In this document: positions 25,697-34,501 of the stretch, piece after piece
Numbering within the stretch: the first letter of the stretch is position 1
How the letters are laid out: each line of letters starts with the position of its first letter
Source: Pedobacter mendelii
GTDB taxonomy: Bacteria > Bacteroidota > Bacteroidia > Sphingobacteriales > Sphingobacteriaceae
Length of the DNA: 64,000 nucleotides
Direction of reading: 5' to 3'
Assembly (NCBI RefSeq): GCF_014635725.1
Contig: NZ_BMDJ01000009.1
Location: forward strand, 62,001 to 126,000
Made by a program: the position numbers and the translations under genes
The notes under the pieces: model-generated
The model's input: only the letters and a program-made list of their open reading frames with translations
Told to the model about the DNA's origin: nothing
Database searches by the model: none

Positions 25697-25797
25697 CTTA
25701 AAGACCAAAGACTAAAGCGAAAATGACGATGTTTATAACAGCACGGTCGACTTGGTTTTTAGTTTCTAATTCTTTGGTCTTTCAGCTTTAGTCTTTT
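25697..25797. terminator. Hairpin-forming spacer between convergent genes (rsgA and the next)
   Basis: The words AAAGACCAAAGACTAAAGC (25700-25718) and TTTGGTCTTTCAGCTTTAGT (25772-25791) are imperfect reverse complements built of the same AAAGACC and AGACTAAAGC pieces. The spacer lies between convergent genes and ends in a T-rich run, so it could act as a bidirectional terminator. A similar word occurs at 43799-43818. Confidence 0.55.
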
Positions 25798-28256
25798 TAC
25801 TTTGTGGTAATAAAATCTCTCATATAACTACATTCACCAGAGACTGTTGTGTAAAACGGCGTTTTAGCATACTTAAGTTTTAACTCCTTAAAATAAGGAT
25901 TATGGTAATTTGCCGTTAAAAAATTCTGATATTTCACATCCTTTGTATCATAGTAACTGAAAGAAACCGTATTATAATTCATAATAATTTGCTTTTGCGC
26001 ACATTTTGCCAGCATAAAAGTACATTTTGCTTTGAAATTTGTATTGGTGGATAAAGCCCTTGCTTTTAAATACCAGGCTTTAGCAGTTTGCGCTTTTTTA
26101 TAATCAACATCGTAACCAAATTTTGGGGAACTGCTGTTATCGTAAGAAGACCAGTCGTAGCTGATTAAAAACCAACTATTCCCATAATAACCTGTTTGGT
26201 AAGCAGCATTTGCCATTTTATAATAGTATAATGATACATTTTTCTTATCGCTTACTATTAATTTTTGCAAACGAAGCATTTCTGCAGCAAATGTTTTTTT
26301 AGTAATCGATGTTTTTGCTGAGACATATTTTTTTGGAAAATCATTAATAGTTTCTATGAAAGGGTTGGCATAAAGCTTGGTTTCACCCTCGCTGGCATAC
26401 CAATTCTCAGGACTAAAATAATTATATTTTGGAGAAACTTTATTGAACATTTGAACGGCTTTGTCATACTGATGCGTACGTAAATAGGTAGTTCCGTAAA
26501 GCTCATAGAAATCATCATCTTTCAATTGATTTAGTGCTTTAGAAAGTAAGCCGCTAACATTATCAGCCGGGTTTGCATTTTTTAAACCTGCAAGGTTCTG
26601 CATGCTTTTCGGACTCAAATATTTTTGCCAAAATGATGTGGTTTCATAACTTATATTTTTAAATAATGAGTTTTCATTTAATGTTTTATATTTCAAATCT
26701 CCTTTAACCATTGCGAGTGCTGCTTTTGCGGTATCACCCATTTTCATGTAAGCCGGCGCTAAAATTTGCTGATAAAAATTTCTAGTGGTTAAAGTAAAAC
26801 GACTATTTGCACTTCCTGCCCAATTGTAATAATAGTTTTGGTTTTTAAGTTGCTCTTTATTTTCTTCAAAGCGTTTTTCATCCAGCCACTTTAGCGTTGG
26901 CAACAAATCGTTTTCGTTAAAAGGATTTCCTTTTTGTATGTTTTTAGATTTGATTAATAAATCTACAATTCGATATTGATCGCGTAATCTTTCCGTTAGC
27001 TTTTCGGGATTTAAACGCTTTAGATAACTGGATGCAAGAGCATCTTTATTTTCCATCCACGATAAATAGGCTGCAGTTAAGTTGCCTAATTCGGGTTGAG
27101 GATATTTTTTTTCGGTTGCCAGTTTTATAGAAAAATCTCTGATTTGGTTGAGGTGTTTCAGGTTTAGGTTTTGTATGCTATCTCGGTATCGCTTACTGTT
27201 TTCACTTCCTGAGAAATAATAACTATAGCTAATTTTAGCAATATCGTTATCTTTAATAAGGTCTTTTTCAAGCTTGTTTACCTCCCGAACTAACAAGGCC
27301 CCAGTTAATAAACTTTCTGGATTATATTGATATACCTTTTGCAAACTCTCCATGTCCGATTCTGAATTTCCGAATCCATTTATTGCCCAGATATTTGTTT
27401 TTTCACTATTATTTTTGGCGTATTTTAAGGCTCCATTTGCAGGAGAACTTGTATAATAATAATTCTTGTAGGCTTGTACCCTGCGTTCAGGATTACTAGC
27501 AAAAACTTTAGAAAAAATGTAAGCTGCTTCTTCAGGGTTACCCAATTTTCGTACAGAACCTGCATACAGCGCCTCGCCCCAACCTTTAACAGCGCTTGTA
27601 CTTTTTGTAGGTTTTATAAATTTTTCATAAACCATTTTGCAATCTGTATAATTACCCGAATAGTGAAACATTCTTGCTGATTGATAGGCGTAACGCAACT
27701 TCAAAAAATCATTTTTTTCAGCTGTTGTTAATGTCAAAGCCTCTTTGGCTTTAACTTCCATAGCTGTAGAGTCTCTTGGTTCTGGGTTCCATTCATTCCA
27801 GGTAGAATTTGCCAGTGGTTCACAGCTTTTTGCAAAAGAATAATAATTTAAAGCCGCTTTGTTTTTCGTTAATGCAAGTAAAAAAGAATTTTTGTGCAAA
27901 CTGTCAGGTAATTCAGTAATCGATTTTCCGCTATATCCAGATAGTTTAATGCTTGTTGCACTATCAACATTATACATTACTTTGTAAACATCAGCTTCCT
28001 TTGCATCAAGGAATTTTGCCCATTCCTTGCTATTTATATCTGCTTCATTTTCAACATTGTCTTCGCTATATAGATAAGCCATTTCGGTAAAAGCGAAAGA
28101 AGAATATTCATCACCTTGTGTGTTATTATGGAAATAAGAAACGTAATAATCGTACGGATCTACTTCGCCACCACAAGCAATGTTTACAGCAATTTCGCCA
28201 AAATAGGCTAAAAAAAATGCGCTAAAAATTATCGATAACTTTCTGAAGGTTGTCAT
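25797..28256 (-). CDS. Large secreted protein of unknown function, helical-repeat-like
   Basis: The 819-residue protein starts with a hydrophobic signal-like segment (about residues 6-28) and an ACGG sequence. The rest is Tyr/Ser/Asn-rich with many A-x2-Y and LY-x2-A helix patterns (for example EALYAGSVRKLGNPEEAAYIF and YKKAQTAKAWYLKARALS), suggesting degenerate TPR-like helical repeats. I do not recognise a named family. Its start overlaps the end of the upstream lipoprotein gene by 35 bp, so the two are probably translationally coupled and work together in the periplasm or outer membrane. Confidence 0.7.
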   Translation of the reverse strand: MTTFRKLSIIFSAFFLAYFGEIAVNIACGGEVDPYDYYVSYFHNNTQGDEYSSFAFTEMAYLYSEDNVENEADINSKEWAKFLDAKEADVYKVMYNVDSATSIKLSGYSGKSITELPDSLHKNSFLLALTKNKAALNYYSFAKSCEPLANSTWNEWNPEPRDSTAMEVKAKEALTLTTAEKNDFLKLRYAYQSARMFHYSGNYTDCKMVYEKFIKPTKSTSAVKGWGEALYAGSVRKLGNPEEAAYIFSKVFASNPERRVQAYKNYYYTSSPANGALKYAKNNSEKTNIWAINGFGNSESDMESLQKVYQYNPESLLTGALLVREVNKLEKDLIKDNDIAKISYSYYFSGSENSKRYRDSIQNLNLKHLNQIRDFSIKLATEKKYPQPELGNLTAAYLSWMENKDALASSYLKRLNPEKLTERLRDQYRIVDLLIKSKNIQKGNPFNENDLLPTLKWLDEKRFEENKEQLKNQNYYYNWAGSANSRFTLTTRNFYQQILAPAYMKMGDTAKAALAMVKGDLKYKTLNENSLFKNISYETTSFWQKYLSPKSMQNLAGLKNANPADNVSGLLSKALNQLKDDDFYELYGTTYLRTHQYDKAVQMFNKVSPKYNYFSPENWYASEGETKLYANPFIETINDFPKKYVSAKTSITKKTFAAEMLRLQKLIVSDKKNVSLYYYKMANAAYQTGYYGNSWFLISYDWSSYDNSSSPKFGYDVDYKKAQTAKAWYLKARALSTNTNFKAKCTFMLAKCAQKQIIMNYNTVSFSYYDTKDVKYQNFLTANYHNPYFKELKLKYAKTPFYTTVSGECSYMRDFITTK

Positions 28257-29247
28257 GTTTAAACGTTTTTAAAAGGTCGGTGTCGAGATGATAGAAGACG
28301 AGATTTCGATCTTCCGGGTTTAAATATCGGGATAAAAATTTGGATGTTGCAAGCAAATCTTTCAAAGAAATTTCTTCCCATCGTATTACATCACTTTTTC
28401 TTAATCCTGCTTGCGGATAATCTGTCTGCAAATCGTATAGAATAGAATTTCCTCTTCTTTTGAAAAGTTTCTTATCATTGAGTTTTTCTTTGCTTAATCG
28501 CTTTGAAATGCCTGCATATTTTTCTTTTCTGAACACAACAGCCCAGCTAAAGAGGGGTAAGGCAATATCCATTTTTAGTGGATAAGTTTCTAACTTATTT
28601 TTGAGATAAGTTTCCATCTCCTGCATGTCTAAAATAGAATTTTGTTTCCCGTATTTTCGAAGATTACCCATATTGTAACACATCAGCATAACTTTTCGTA
28701 CAGGCGGAATACCGCTTGAAACCAAGTTTTTAACTTGATGCAGCCTTAATGTAACGGAGATCTCTTTACCTTTTAACAAGGGATTTGTTTTAAGTTGGTT
28801 TAAAAAATTAAAGTATTTGTCACGTGTACTTCTGGTCCAGTCGCAATCTATTTGTAGTTCTTTAAAGCTTAGCTTTCCAGCTTGTTTAACCTTTGCAGCT
28901 ACAAATTTCGAAACGCGATTTGCCAACAGCAAGCTTTGGGACTCAGTTAGATTATTAAAAATATGGTTAACTAAATACACTACCGGGATAATATCAATTT
29001 GTTTCGGCAGCACATCATTAAAACTTATCGGCGAAATAGGAACGGGTTCTTGAATATTGGGATTTATATCCACGTCCATAATGCGAACGTATAAAAAATT
29101 CGATTTTAGACTTGCCAAAGCTGCTGTTTCTGGTTTTTGATTTTTATAAACTGTTTTCCAGAAATAGAAAGTAGTGTGCACAGTAGATTTCGGTTTACAA
29201 GCGGTAAACAGAAGTGCAATAATTACTAAAATACTTATCTTGCGCAT
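28222..29247 (-). CDS. Lipoprotein of unknown function, possible TIM-barrel (DUF3142-like)
   Basis: The 341-residue protein has a lipoprotein signal (MRKISILVIIALLFTACKPK, lipid-modified Cys at about residue 17). Motifs such as NFLYVRIMDVDINPN, LQIDCDWTRSTRDKYFNFL and VMLMCYNMGNLRKYG follow a beta-strand/active-site rhythm resembling GH18-like or DUF3142 barrels. That assignment is tentative. It overlaps by 35 bp with a large secreted protein gene, and its start is only 29 bp from the divergent dtd start, so the two promoters must overlap the opposite genes. Confidence 0.7.
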   Translation of the reverse strand: MRKISILVIIALLFTACKPKSTVHTTFYFWKTVYKNQKPETAALASLKSNFLYVRIMDVDINPNIQEPVPISPISFNDVLPKQIDIIPVVYLVNHIFNNLTESQSLLLANRVSKFVAAKVKQAGKLSFKELQIDCDWTRSTRDKYFNFLNQLKTNPLLKGKEISVTLRLHQVKNLVSSGIPPVRKVMLMCYNMGNLRKYGKQNSILDMQEMETYLKNKLETYPLKMDIALPLFSWAVVFRKEKYAGISKRLSKEKLNDKKLFKRRGNSILYDLQTDYPQAGLRKSDVIRWEEISLKDLLATSKFLSRYLNPEDRNLVFYHLDTDLLKTFKHDNLQKVIDNF

Positions 29248-29276
29248 ATTTATAAGATTCTCAAAAGTAGTATAAA

Positions 29277-29729
29277 ATGCGTGCAGTTTTACAAAGAGTT
29301 ACACAAGCAAGTTGTGTTGTCGATAAAAATATAACGGGACAAATCGAAATAGGATTTTTGGTTCTTTTAGGAATTGAAGATGCCGATACAGCCGAAGATT
29401 TAGATTGGCTTGCACAAAAAATTATAGGTATGCGTGTATTTGCTGATGAAAATGATTTGATGAATAAAGCTTTAGCAGATGTAGGAGGAAGCATTCTTTT
29501 AATCAGTCAGTTTACATTATTTGCTGCAACTAAAAAAGGAAACCGGCCGGGTTTTACAAGAGCTGCAAGGCCAGGTATTGCCATTCCAATTTATGAGAAA
29601 ATGATTGAAAAATTATCGGCGCTACTCGGGAAAAAAATTGAAACTGGGATTTTTGGCGCTGACATGAAAATAAGTTTGTTAAACGACGGGCCGGTAACTA
29701 TTTTAATCGACACAAAAAATAAGGAATAA
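29277..29729 (+). CDS. dtd: D-aminoacyl-tRNA deacylase
   Basis: The 150-residue protein has the full DTD pattern: N-terminal MRAVLQRVTQASC, the catalytic SQFTLFA motif (about residues 78-84), and the C-terminal cross-subunit NDGPVTILID motif. DTD hydrolyses D-aminoacyl-tRNAs and mischarged Gly-tRNA-Ala, protecting translation. The stop codon (TAA) is directly followed by the ATG of the next gene, so the two are cotranscribed. The gene is likely first in a three-gene operon with the GT39-like and MazG-like genes. Confidence 0.95.
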   Translation: MRAVLQRVTQASCVVDKNITGQIEIGFLVLLGIEDADTAEDLDWLAQKIIGMRVFADENDLMNKALADVGGSILLISQFTLFAATKKGNRPGFTRAARPGIAIPIYEKMIEKLSALLGKKIETGIFGADMKISLLNDGPVTILIDTKNKE

Positions 29730-31268
29730 ATGAAAAACAGGAATTTTGATTTAATTGAGCTAATATCCCTAGCCGGATTTATTCTGATTAAATTTGTCCT
29801 AAGCTATGTTTTGGTTAACAATATTTACGAACTTCATAGGGATGAATTTTTACATCTTGATCAGGCAAATCACCTTGCAGCAGGTTTTACCTCTGTTCCG
29901 CCTTTAACATCGCTATTTTCATTAATTATCAAATTTCTTGGAAATGGTATTTTCTGGGTGAAGTTTTTTCCTGCCTTTTTTGGCGCTGCAACTATGGTAT
30001 TTGCCTGGCTAATTGTAGATAGGCTAAAGGGTAGTTTTTACGCAAAATGTTTGGTTGCTGTTGCTTTTATCTGTTCGGTTTACATCAGACTTAATATTCT
30101 CTACCAACCAAATTCTTTTGATGTTTTATCCTGGACGGCCATGTTTTACTATCTGTTAAGGTATTTCGAAAATAATAAATCCCACTTTCTTTATTATTTT
30201 GCTATTTGGACAGCCTTTGGGTTTCTAAATAAATACAATGTGCTGTTTCTTGTAATGGGGTTCTTACCCGCGATTTTGCTTACGCCTAAAAGAAACGTTT
30301 TTATCAACAAACATTTTTATTTTGCAACAGTACTTGCTTTGTTAATTATTGCCCCAAATGTTATCTGGCAAATCACGCATAATTTCCCTGTAATAAGCCA
30401 CATGAAAAAACTTGCCGAAACGCAGTTGGTAAATGTAAAGCGAGCTGATTTTTTTAAAGAACAAATTCTTTTTTTTATTAATGATGTTTTTTTACTTCTG
30501 GCAGCCTTTTTAGGTTTCGCTATTTACAAACCCTTTAGAAAACATCTTTGGGTTATATTAACTTTCATTTTTACCTTATTTATTTTTAGCTATTTTAAAG
30601 CTAAATCGTATTATGCTTTAGGTTTATATCCTGTTTTACTAGCTTTTGGAAGCGTTTATATCAGCCAGGTTATGGGTAAAAAGTATTTGGTTCCTTCCTT
30701 GTTAATGATTTTTATTATTGGCTCTTTTGCTTACATCGTTCCGATCATGATGCCTGTTTATGCACCTGAAGGTATTATAGCAAACCATAAAAGATACGAA
30801 CGCGTTGGTGCATTACGCTGGGAAGACGGAAAAGATCATGATTTACCACAGGATTATGCCGATATGCAAGGTTGGAAGGAATTATCAGCAATTGTCGATT
30901 CTGCTTATGTAAAAGTTAAAGATAAATCTGCTTTAATTGTTCGGGCAGATAATTACGGTCAGGCTGGGGCAATTAACTATTACTCGAAATATAAGAACAT
31001 TAATGCAGTTGCTTACAATGCCGATTACCTGTATTGGTTTAAAATTGAAAAGCCAATTAAAGATTTGATTTTGATTAGAGGAGCCAACGAGAAAGATCCT
31101 GAGCGAAAAAAAGAACAGCCATTTTTTGATAAAATTACTAAGATTGGTGAATTGAAAAACCCTTATGCCAGAGAAAAAGGTGCAACGGTTTTCTTGTTAG
31201 AAGGTGCTAAAATAGATATTAACAGTAGATTAAAATCAGAAATAGAAGAAGAAAAACATGACCATTAA
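29730..31268 (+). CDS. GT39/ArnT-like integral membrane glycosyltransferase
   Basis: The 512-residue protein starts immediately after dtd. It has about ten membrane segments in the first 340 residues, and the first loop carries the acidic motif ELHRDEFLHLDQANHL typical of PMT/ArnT-type (PMT_2) transferases, which use lipid-linked sugars. After the membrane part lies a soluble C-terminal domain of about 160 residues. The acceptor and sugar are unknown; cell-envelope lipid or protein glycosylation is the usual role. The 3' end overlaps the next gene by 11 bp. Confidence 0.85.
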   Translation: MKNRNFDLIELISLAGFILIKFVLSYVLVNNIYELHRDEFLHLDQANHLAAGFTSVPPLTSLFSLIIKFLGNGIFWVKFFPAFFGAATMVFAWLIVDRLKGSFYAKCLVAVAFICSVYIRLNILYQPNSFDVLSWTAMFYYLLRYFENNKSHFLYYFAIWTAFGFLNKYNVLFLVMGFLPAILLTPKRNVFINKHFYFATVLALLIIAPNVIWQITHNFPVISHMKKLAETQLVNVKRADFFKEQILFFINDVFLLLAAFLGFAIYKPFRKHLWVILTFIFTLFIFSYFKAKSYYALGLYPVLLAFGSVYISQVMGKKYLVPSLLMIFIIGSFAYIVPIMMPVYAPEGIIANHKRYERVGALRWEDGKDHDLPQDYADMQGWKELSAIVDSAYVKVKDKSALIVRADNYGQAGAINYYSKYKNINAVAYNADYLYWFKIEKPIKDLILIRGANEKDPERKKEQPFFDKITKIGELKNPYAREKGATVFLLEGAKIDINSRLKSEIEEEKHDH

Positions 31269-31584
31269 CGAAGCGCAGGAAACTGTAGATAAATGGATTA
31301 AAACCACCGGAATAAGGTATTTTAATGAATTAACCAATACTGCCATACTAATGGAAGAAGTTGGGGAGGTTGCTAGAATTATGGCAAGAAAATACGGTGA
31401 GCAATCTTTTAAAAAAAGTGATGAAGATGTAAATCTAGCCGATGAAATGGCTGATGTACTATTTGTTTTAATCTGTTTAGCCAATCAAACAGGCATTAAT
31501 TTAACTGATGCTTTAGAAAAGAATCTGCATAAGAAAACCATCCGCGATGCAGACAGGCATAAAAATAATGAGAAATTAAAATAG
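31258..31584 (+). CDS. MazG-like nucleotide pyrophosphohydrolase
   Basis: The 108-residue all-alpha protein has the MazG metal-binding signature: ILMEEVGEVARIMARKYGEQ, with E-E-x2-E, then LADEMADVLFVLICLANQTG, with E-x2-D. Members hydrolyse nucleoside triphosphates to monophosphates and PPi, usually to clear modified nucleotides. It overlaps the GT39 gene by 11 bp and ends the dtd operon, suggesting a shared house-cleaning theme with dtd. Confidence 0.92.
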   Translation: MTINEAQETVDKWIKTTGIRYFNELTNTAILMEEVGEVARIMARKYGEQSFKKSDEDVNLADEMADVLFVLICLANQTGINLTDALEKNLHKKTIRDADRHKNNEKLK

Positions 31585-31609
31585 CTTTCAGCAAGAAGTT
31601 ACCAGTTGC

Positions 31610-31912
31610 CTAACCCACAAACTCCATTAATGTTCGGTATGCTACAAAGCGGTTATTAAATTTATCATTCAAATTTTGCTGTAAAGCTGGTGCATAAACT
31701 TCTTGATATTGATTGTAACTTTCTAACGTTTCTGCAACATATTGTGCACAATATGTAACACCCTCATTAGGCGAATCCAAAACTTTTAATAATCTGTGTG
31801 ATACAAACATGCCCGTTGCCATTACTTCAGGAATATGAACTTCCTGCATCCATTGCAACCACTCTTCGGCAACCGCATCTTCTAAAATTAAAGTAACATT
31901 ATATAATAACAT
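31610..31912 (-). CDS. DUF4286 family protein
   Basis: I chose ATG 31912 (MLLYNVTLILEDAVAEEWLQ), because the 17 codons upstream of it are hydrophobic and not family-like. The 100-residue protein is a small ferredoxin-fold-like domain known from Bacteroidetes as DUF4286, with the helix EEWLQWMQEVHIPEVMATGM and the strand THE-like pattern replaced here by NEGVTYCAQYVAETLESYNQ. Function is unknown. It is convergent with the MazG gene 25 bp away. The inverted pair AAGCTTTA/TAAAGCTT at about 31972-32010 lies upstream. Confidence 0.8.
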   Translation of the reverse strand: MLLYNVTLILEDAVAEEWLQWMQEVHIPEVMATGMFVSHRLLKVLDSPNEGVTYCAQYVAETLESYNQYQEVYAPALQQNLNDKFNNRFVAYRTLMEFVG

Positions 31913-32138
31913 GCTGTAAAGATAATAAATAAGGTAATATGGGTTTAAAACAATAACGCACACAAAAAAATAAGCTTTACCGAAATTTGCATAACAAAAG
32001 ATAAAGCTTAATTAGAACGGAGCATAGTATATTTGGATAGTAAAAAATAAATCGTGTCTAAAAAGCTTTTTATTGTTTAGATAATCATAAATTTTTCGAA
32101 CTTAGGGGTTTAAGCAGTATTTATCTTTTTACCCCTCA

Positions 32139-32459
32139 ATGAAACATTTTCGTATCTATAGATTTTTTAAGGCCTTTATTATTATTGCTTTTTTAACAAT
32201 GGTATGTTTTTTTGCATTTGCATCAGAAGACAGACATGTTTTTGCAAGCAATTTATTCCTGCGAACACTTGCAGATTTGTATTCCTTTTTCCAATTTCCT
32301 ACTCATACATTTCTATTTAATTTTTTAGGAGCGCACCTTTGGTTGTACTTTTTCGGGCTTGTATTTAATTCGGCTTTTTACGCATTTCTAGTAGAGCTTG
32401 GTCTGTCCACTGAAACTACTTACCGACAAAATAAAAAGAAAAAAGAAACTGAGAGTTAA
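32139..32459 (+). CDS. Hypothetical membrane protein, 106 aa
   Basis: The protein has a basic N-terminus, a first membrane segment (about residues 10-28) and a second (about 65-86), with a short charged tail (RQNKKKKETES). I recognise no family. AGGGGT (32104-32109) and ACCCCT (32131-32136) just before the ATG could pair and influence translation. The 3' end overlaps the convergent TPR gene by 4 bp. Confidence 0.6.
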   Translation: MKHFRIYRFFKAFIIIAFLTMVCFFAFASEDRHVFASNLFLRTLADLYSFFQFPTHTFLFNFLGAHLWLYFFGLVFNSAFYAFLVELGLSTETTYRQNKKKKETES

Positions 32460-34279
32460 ACACCATCTCCACGTAAATTTCTAAACCTTTTTCTTGCCTC
32501 AGCACTAAACATACTGCCTGGATAATCAGTAATCAATCTTTGGAAATATATTTTTGCTTCGGCAATATTGTTAAGTTTTTTCTCATATAAATCGGCAAGG
32601 GTAAATAAAGCATCATCTGTCCAAATGCCATCTTTAAAATCATCTGTTAATTTTTTTAATATCACAGCAGCTTGTTCAAAATCTTCAGATTTTATTAAAA
32701 TCCTGGCTTTGCTCATTAAAATTGCATCTGCTAAACTGTTTTGCGGATATTTTAGTGATATGCTATCTAGTTTTTTTACAGCCTGAGCTGTCAAATTCAT
32801 GAAAACAAGCATTTCCGCATCGGCATATATTTTCAATGCGCTGCTGTCTGTTGGTGTTTGAATGTTATCAGAAATTAATAGGCTTAAATTCAAGGCATCA
32901 TTTGCAATAAGCTGCGAGGTTGCTGCTTTTAAAACCAAACACTGGCCATTACTGTAATCAAAGTTACCCTGATAAAAAGATAGTTTTGCACTCCTGTACC
33001 GAGCTTCATTGCCTATTGCCTGTCCTTCAAATTGCTTGCTAACCTGTTCGTAAACTAAAAATGCTTCCCAAGGTTGATTTGTTAGTATGTAAATATCACC
33101 TAAATCCAATTTTAGCTGACCAATTTCCAATGCATTTATTCCAGGAATTTTAATGGCATCTTCCAATGCTATTTCGGCTTTGGCAGGTTCATTTAAATAA
33201 TATGACTGAAGCGTTGCTAATTTTTTTATTGCAAATAGCGTGTTTTTGTTTTTACCACTTTCATCAATCAAAGTTTGATAATCTTTTGCCAATAATTCCA
33301 GATCATGTATATTATATTTTCCTTTGGTTTGGATGCTATACTTTGTATTAAGCATCTCAATTTTTGAAGGCAAGTAATATTGATTTTCTTTTCCCTTAGT
33401 TAACAGATATTCGTAAGCCTTTATCGCTGTTTCGTACGCACTGTTATCAACAAATGTATATATGGCATTAAATAATGTGCCGCCATCTGCTTTGGTTCTT
33501 TTGTCAAATGCAATTAATTGTCGCAGGGCCATATCGTAATCCTGTTGCTGAATGTAATTCCATGTTAAAAGTTGTATATAGATTTCAACATCAGGTTCTT
33601 TTTGAATTTTTTTTAAAATACCTGCCTGAAAGGCTTGATAATCTGTCTTATCTTCAAAAAGTATTGCAAGCACAGCTTCTGCTTGTGGTAGTAATTGTGG
33701 AGTGCTTGGCAGAATATCAAGATATTCCTGCATTAGCATAAGTTTGTCTTTTTTAAACTTATAAATATTCAGCAATTCGAAAGTAAACGCTTTATCATCA
33801 TTCATTAATTTACGACCCTGTTTAAAAGTTTGAATCGCATATTCATAATTTTCAAAACGATAAAAACTATTGGCAAGCATCCTGATTTTAAATTCATCTT
33901 TGGGAAGCTTGCTAATAACGTCTGTAAAGATTTTATTTGCGGCGTTTGGATCTCCTTTTTCTTGATAAAGTTTACCTAAAGCAATAGAATATATTTCCGA
34001 TTGAGGAGATTGCCTGATTTGTTTTCTTACAATTTTTTCAGCAACATCATACTTCTTTAATTTTAGTAGTGTATTGAAATAAATATCGAAATAGCCTTCG
34101 TTATTAGGGCTCGAAAATAGTTTCTCGAAAATAACTGCCGCTTTATCGTAATCGCCTTCCTGATAATATTGTATGGCTAAAGAACTTTCATCAGGTACAA
34201 CCTGCCTGTTCTGGCGAAAATTTTGAGCCTTTGCCGAGTAACAGAAAAATAAAATGATGATGAAAATAACACGTTTCAT
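32456..34279 (-). CDS. Secreted tetratricopeptide repeat protein
   Basis: The 607-residue protein has a signal peptide (MKRVIFIIILFFCYSAKA) and a chain of TPR-like helix pairs: YYQEGDYDKAAVIFEKLF (about 37), ALGKLYQEKGDPNAANKIF (about 100), NSFYRFENYEYAIQTFKQG (about 137), and C-terminal ALFTLADLYEKKLNNIAEAK (about 560). TPR arrays make protein-protein scaffolds, here in the periplasm. No enzyme domain is visible. It stands alone on the minus strand with 222 bp upstream. A specific role cannot be assigned. Confidence 0.85.
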   Translation of the reverse strand: MKRVIFIIILFFCYSAKAQNFRQNRQVVPDESSLAIQYYQEGDYDKAAVIFEKLFSSPNNEGYFDIYFNTLLKLKKYDVAEKIVRKQIRQSPQSEIYSIALGKLYQEKGDPNAANKIFTDVISKLPKDEFKIRMLANSFYRFENYEYAIQTFKQGRKLMNDDKAFTFELLNIYKFKKDKLMLMQEYLDILPSTPQLLPQAEAVLAILFEDKTDYQAFQAGILKKIQKEPDVEIYIQLLTWNYIQQQDYDMALRQLIAFDKRTKADGGTLFNAIYTFVDNSAYETAIKAYEYLLTKGKENQYYLPSKIEMLNTKYSIQTKGKYNIHDLELLAKDYQTLIDESGKNKNTLFAIKKLATLQSYYLNEPAKAEIALEDAIKIPGINALEIGQLKLDLGDIYILTNQPWEAFLVYEQVSKQFEGQAIGNEARYRSAKLSFYQGNFDYSNGQCLVLKAATSQLIANDALNLSLLISDNIQTPTDSSALKIYADAEMLVFMNLTAQAVKKLDSISLKYPQNSLADAILMSKARILIKSEDFEQAAVILKKLTDDFKDGIWTDDALFTLADLYEKKLNNIAEAKIYFQRLITDYPGSMFSAEARKRFRNLRGDGV

Positions 34280-34501
34280 AATCCTAAATTATAAGATTTA
34301 AATTTAACATTTTAATACATCTTTATTTAAATCCTTTAAATGTATAAAACGTATTTTAAATGTTACTTGTATTTTATGTGTTTATTTTAAATACTAAATT
34401 GGAACCAACCTATATTTGATAAGGTAAGTAACATTGTTACTGTATTTCGCATTTAAGCTGCTATGTTATTATATTTTTGTTGTCCAGTAAGGAAATTATA
34501 T

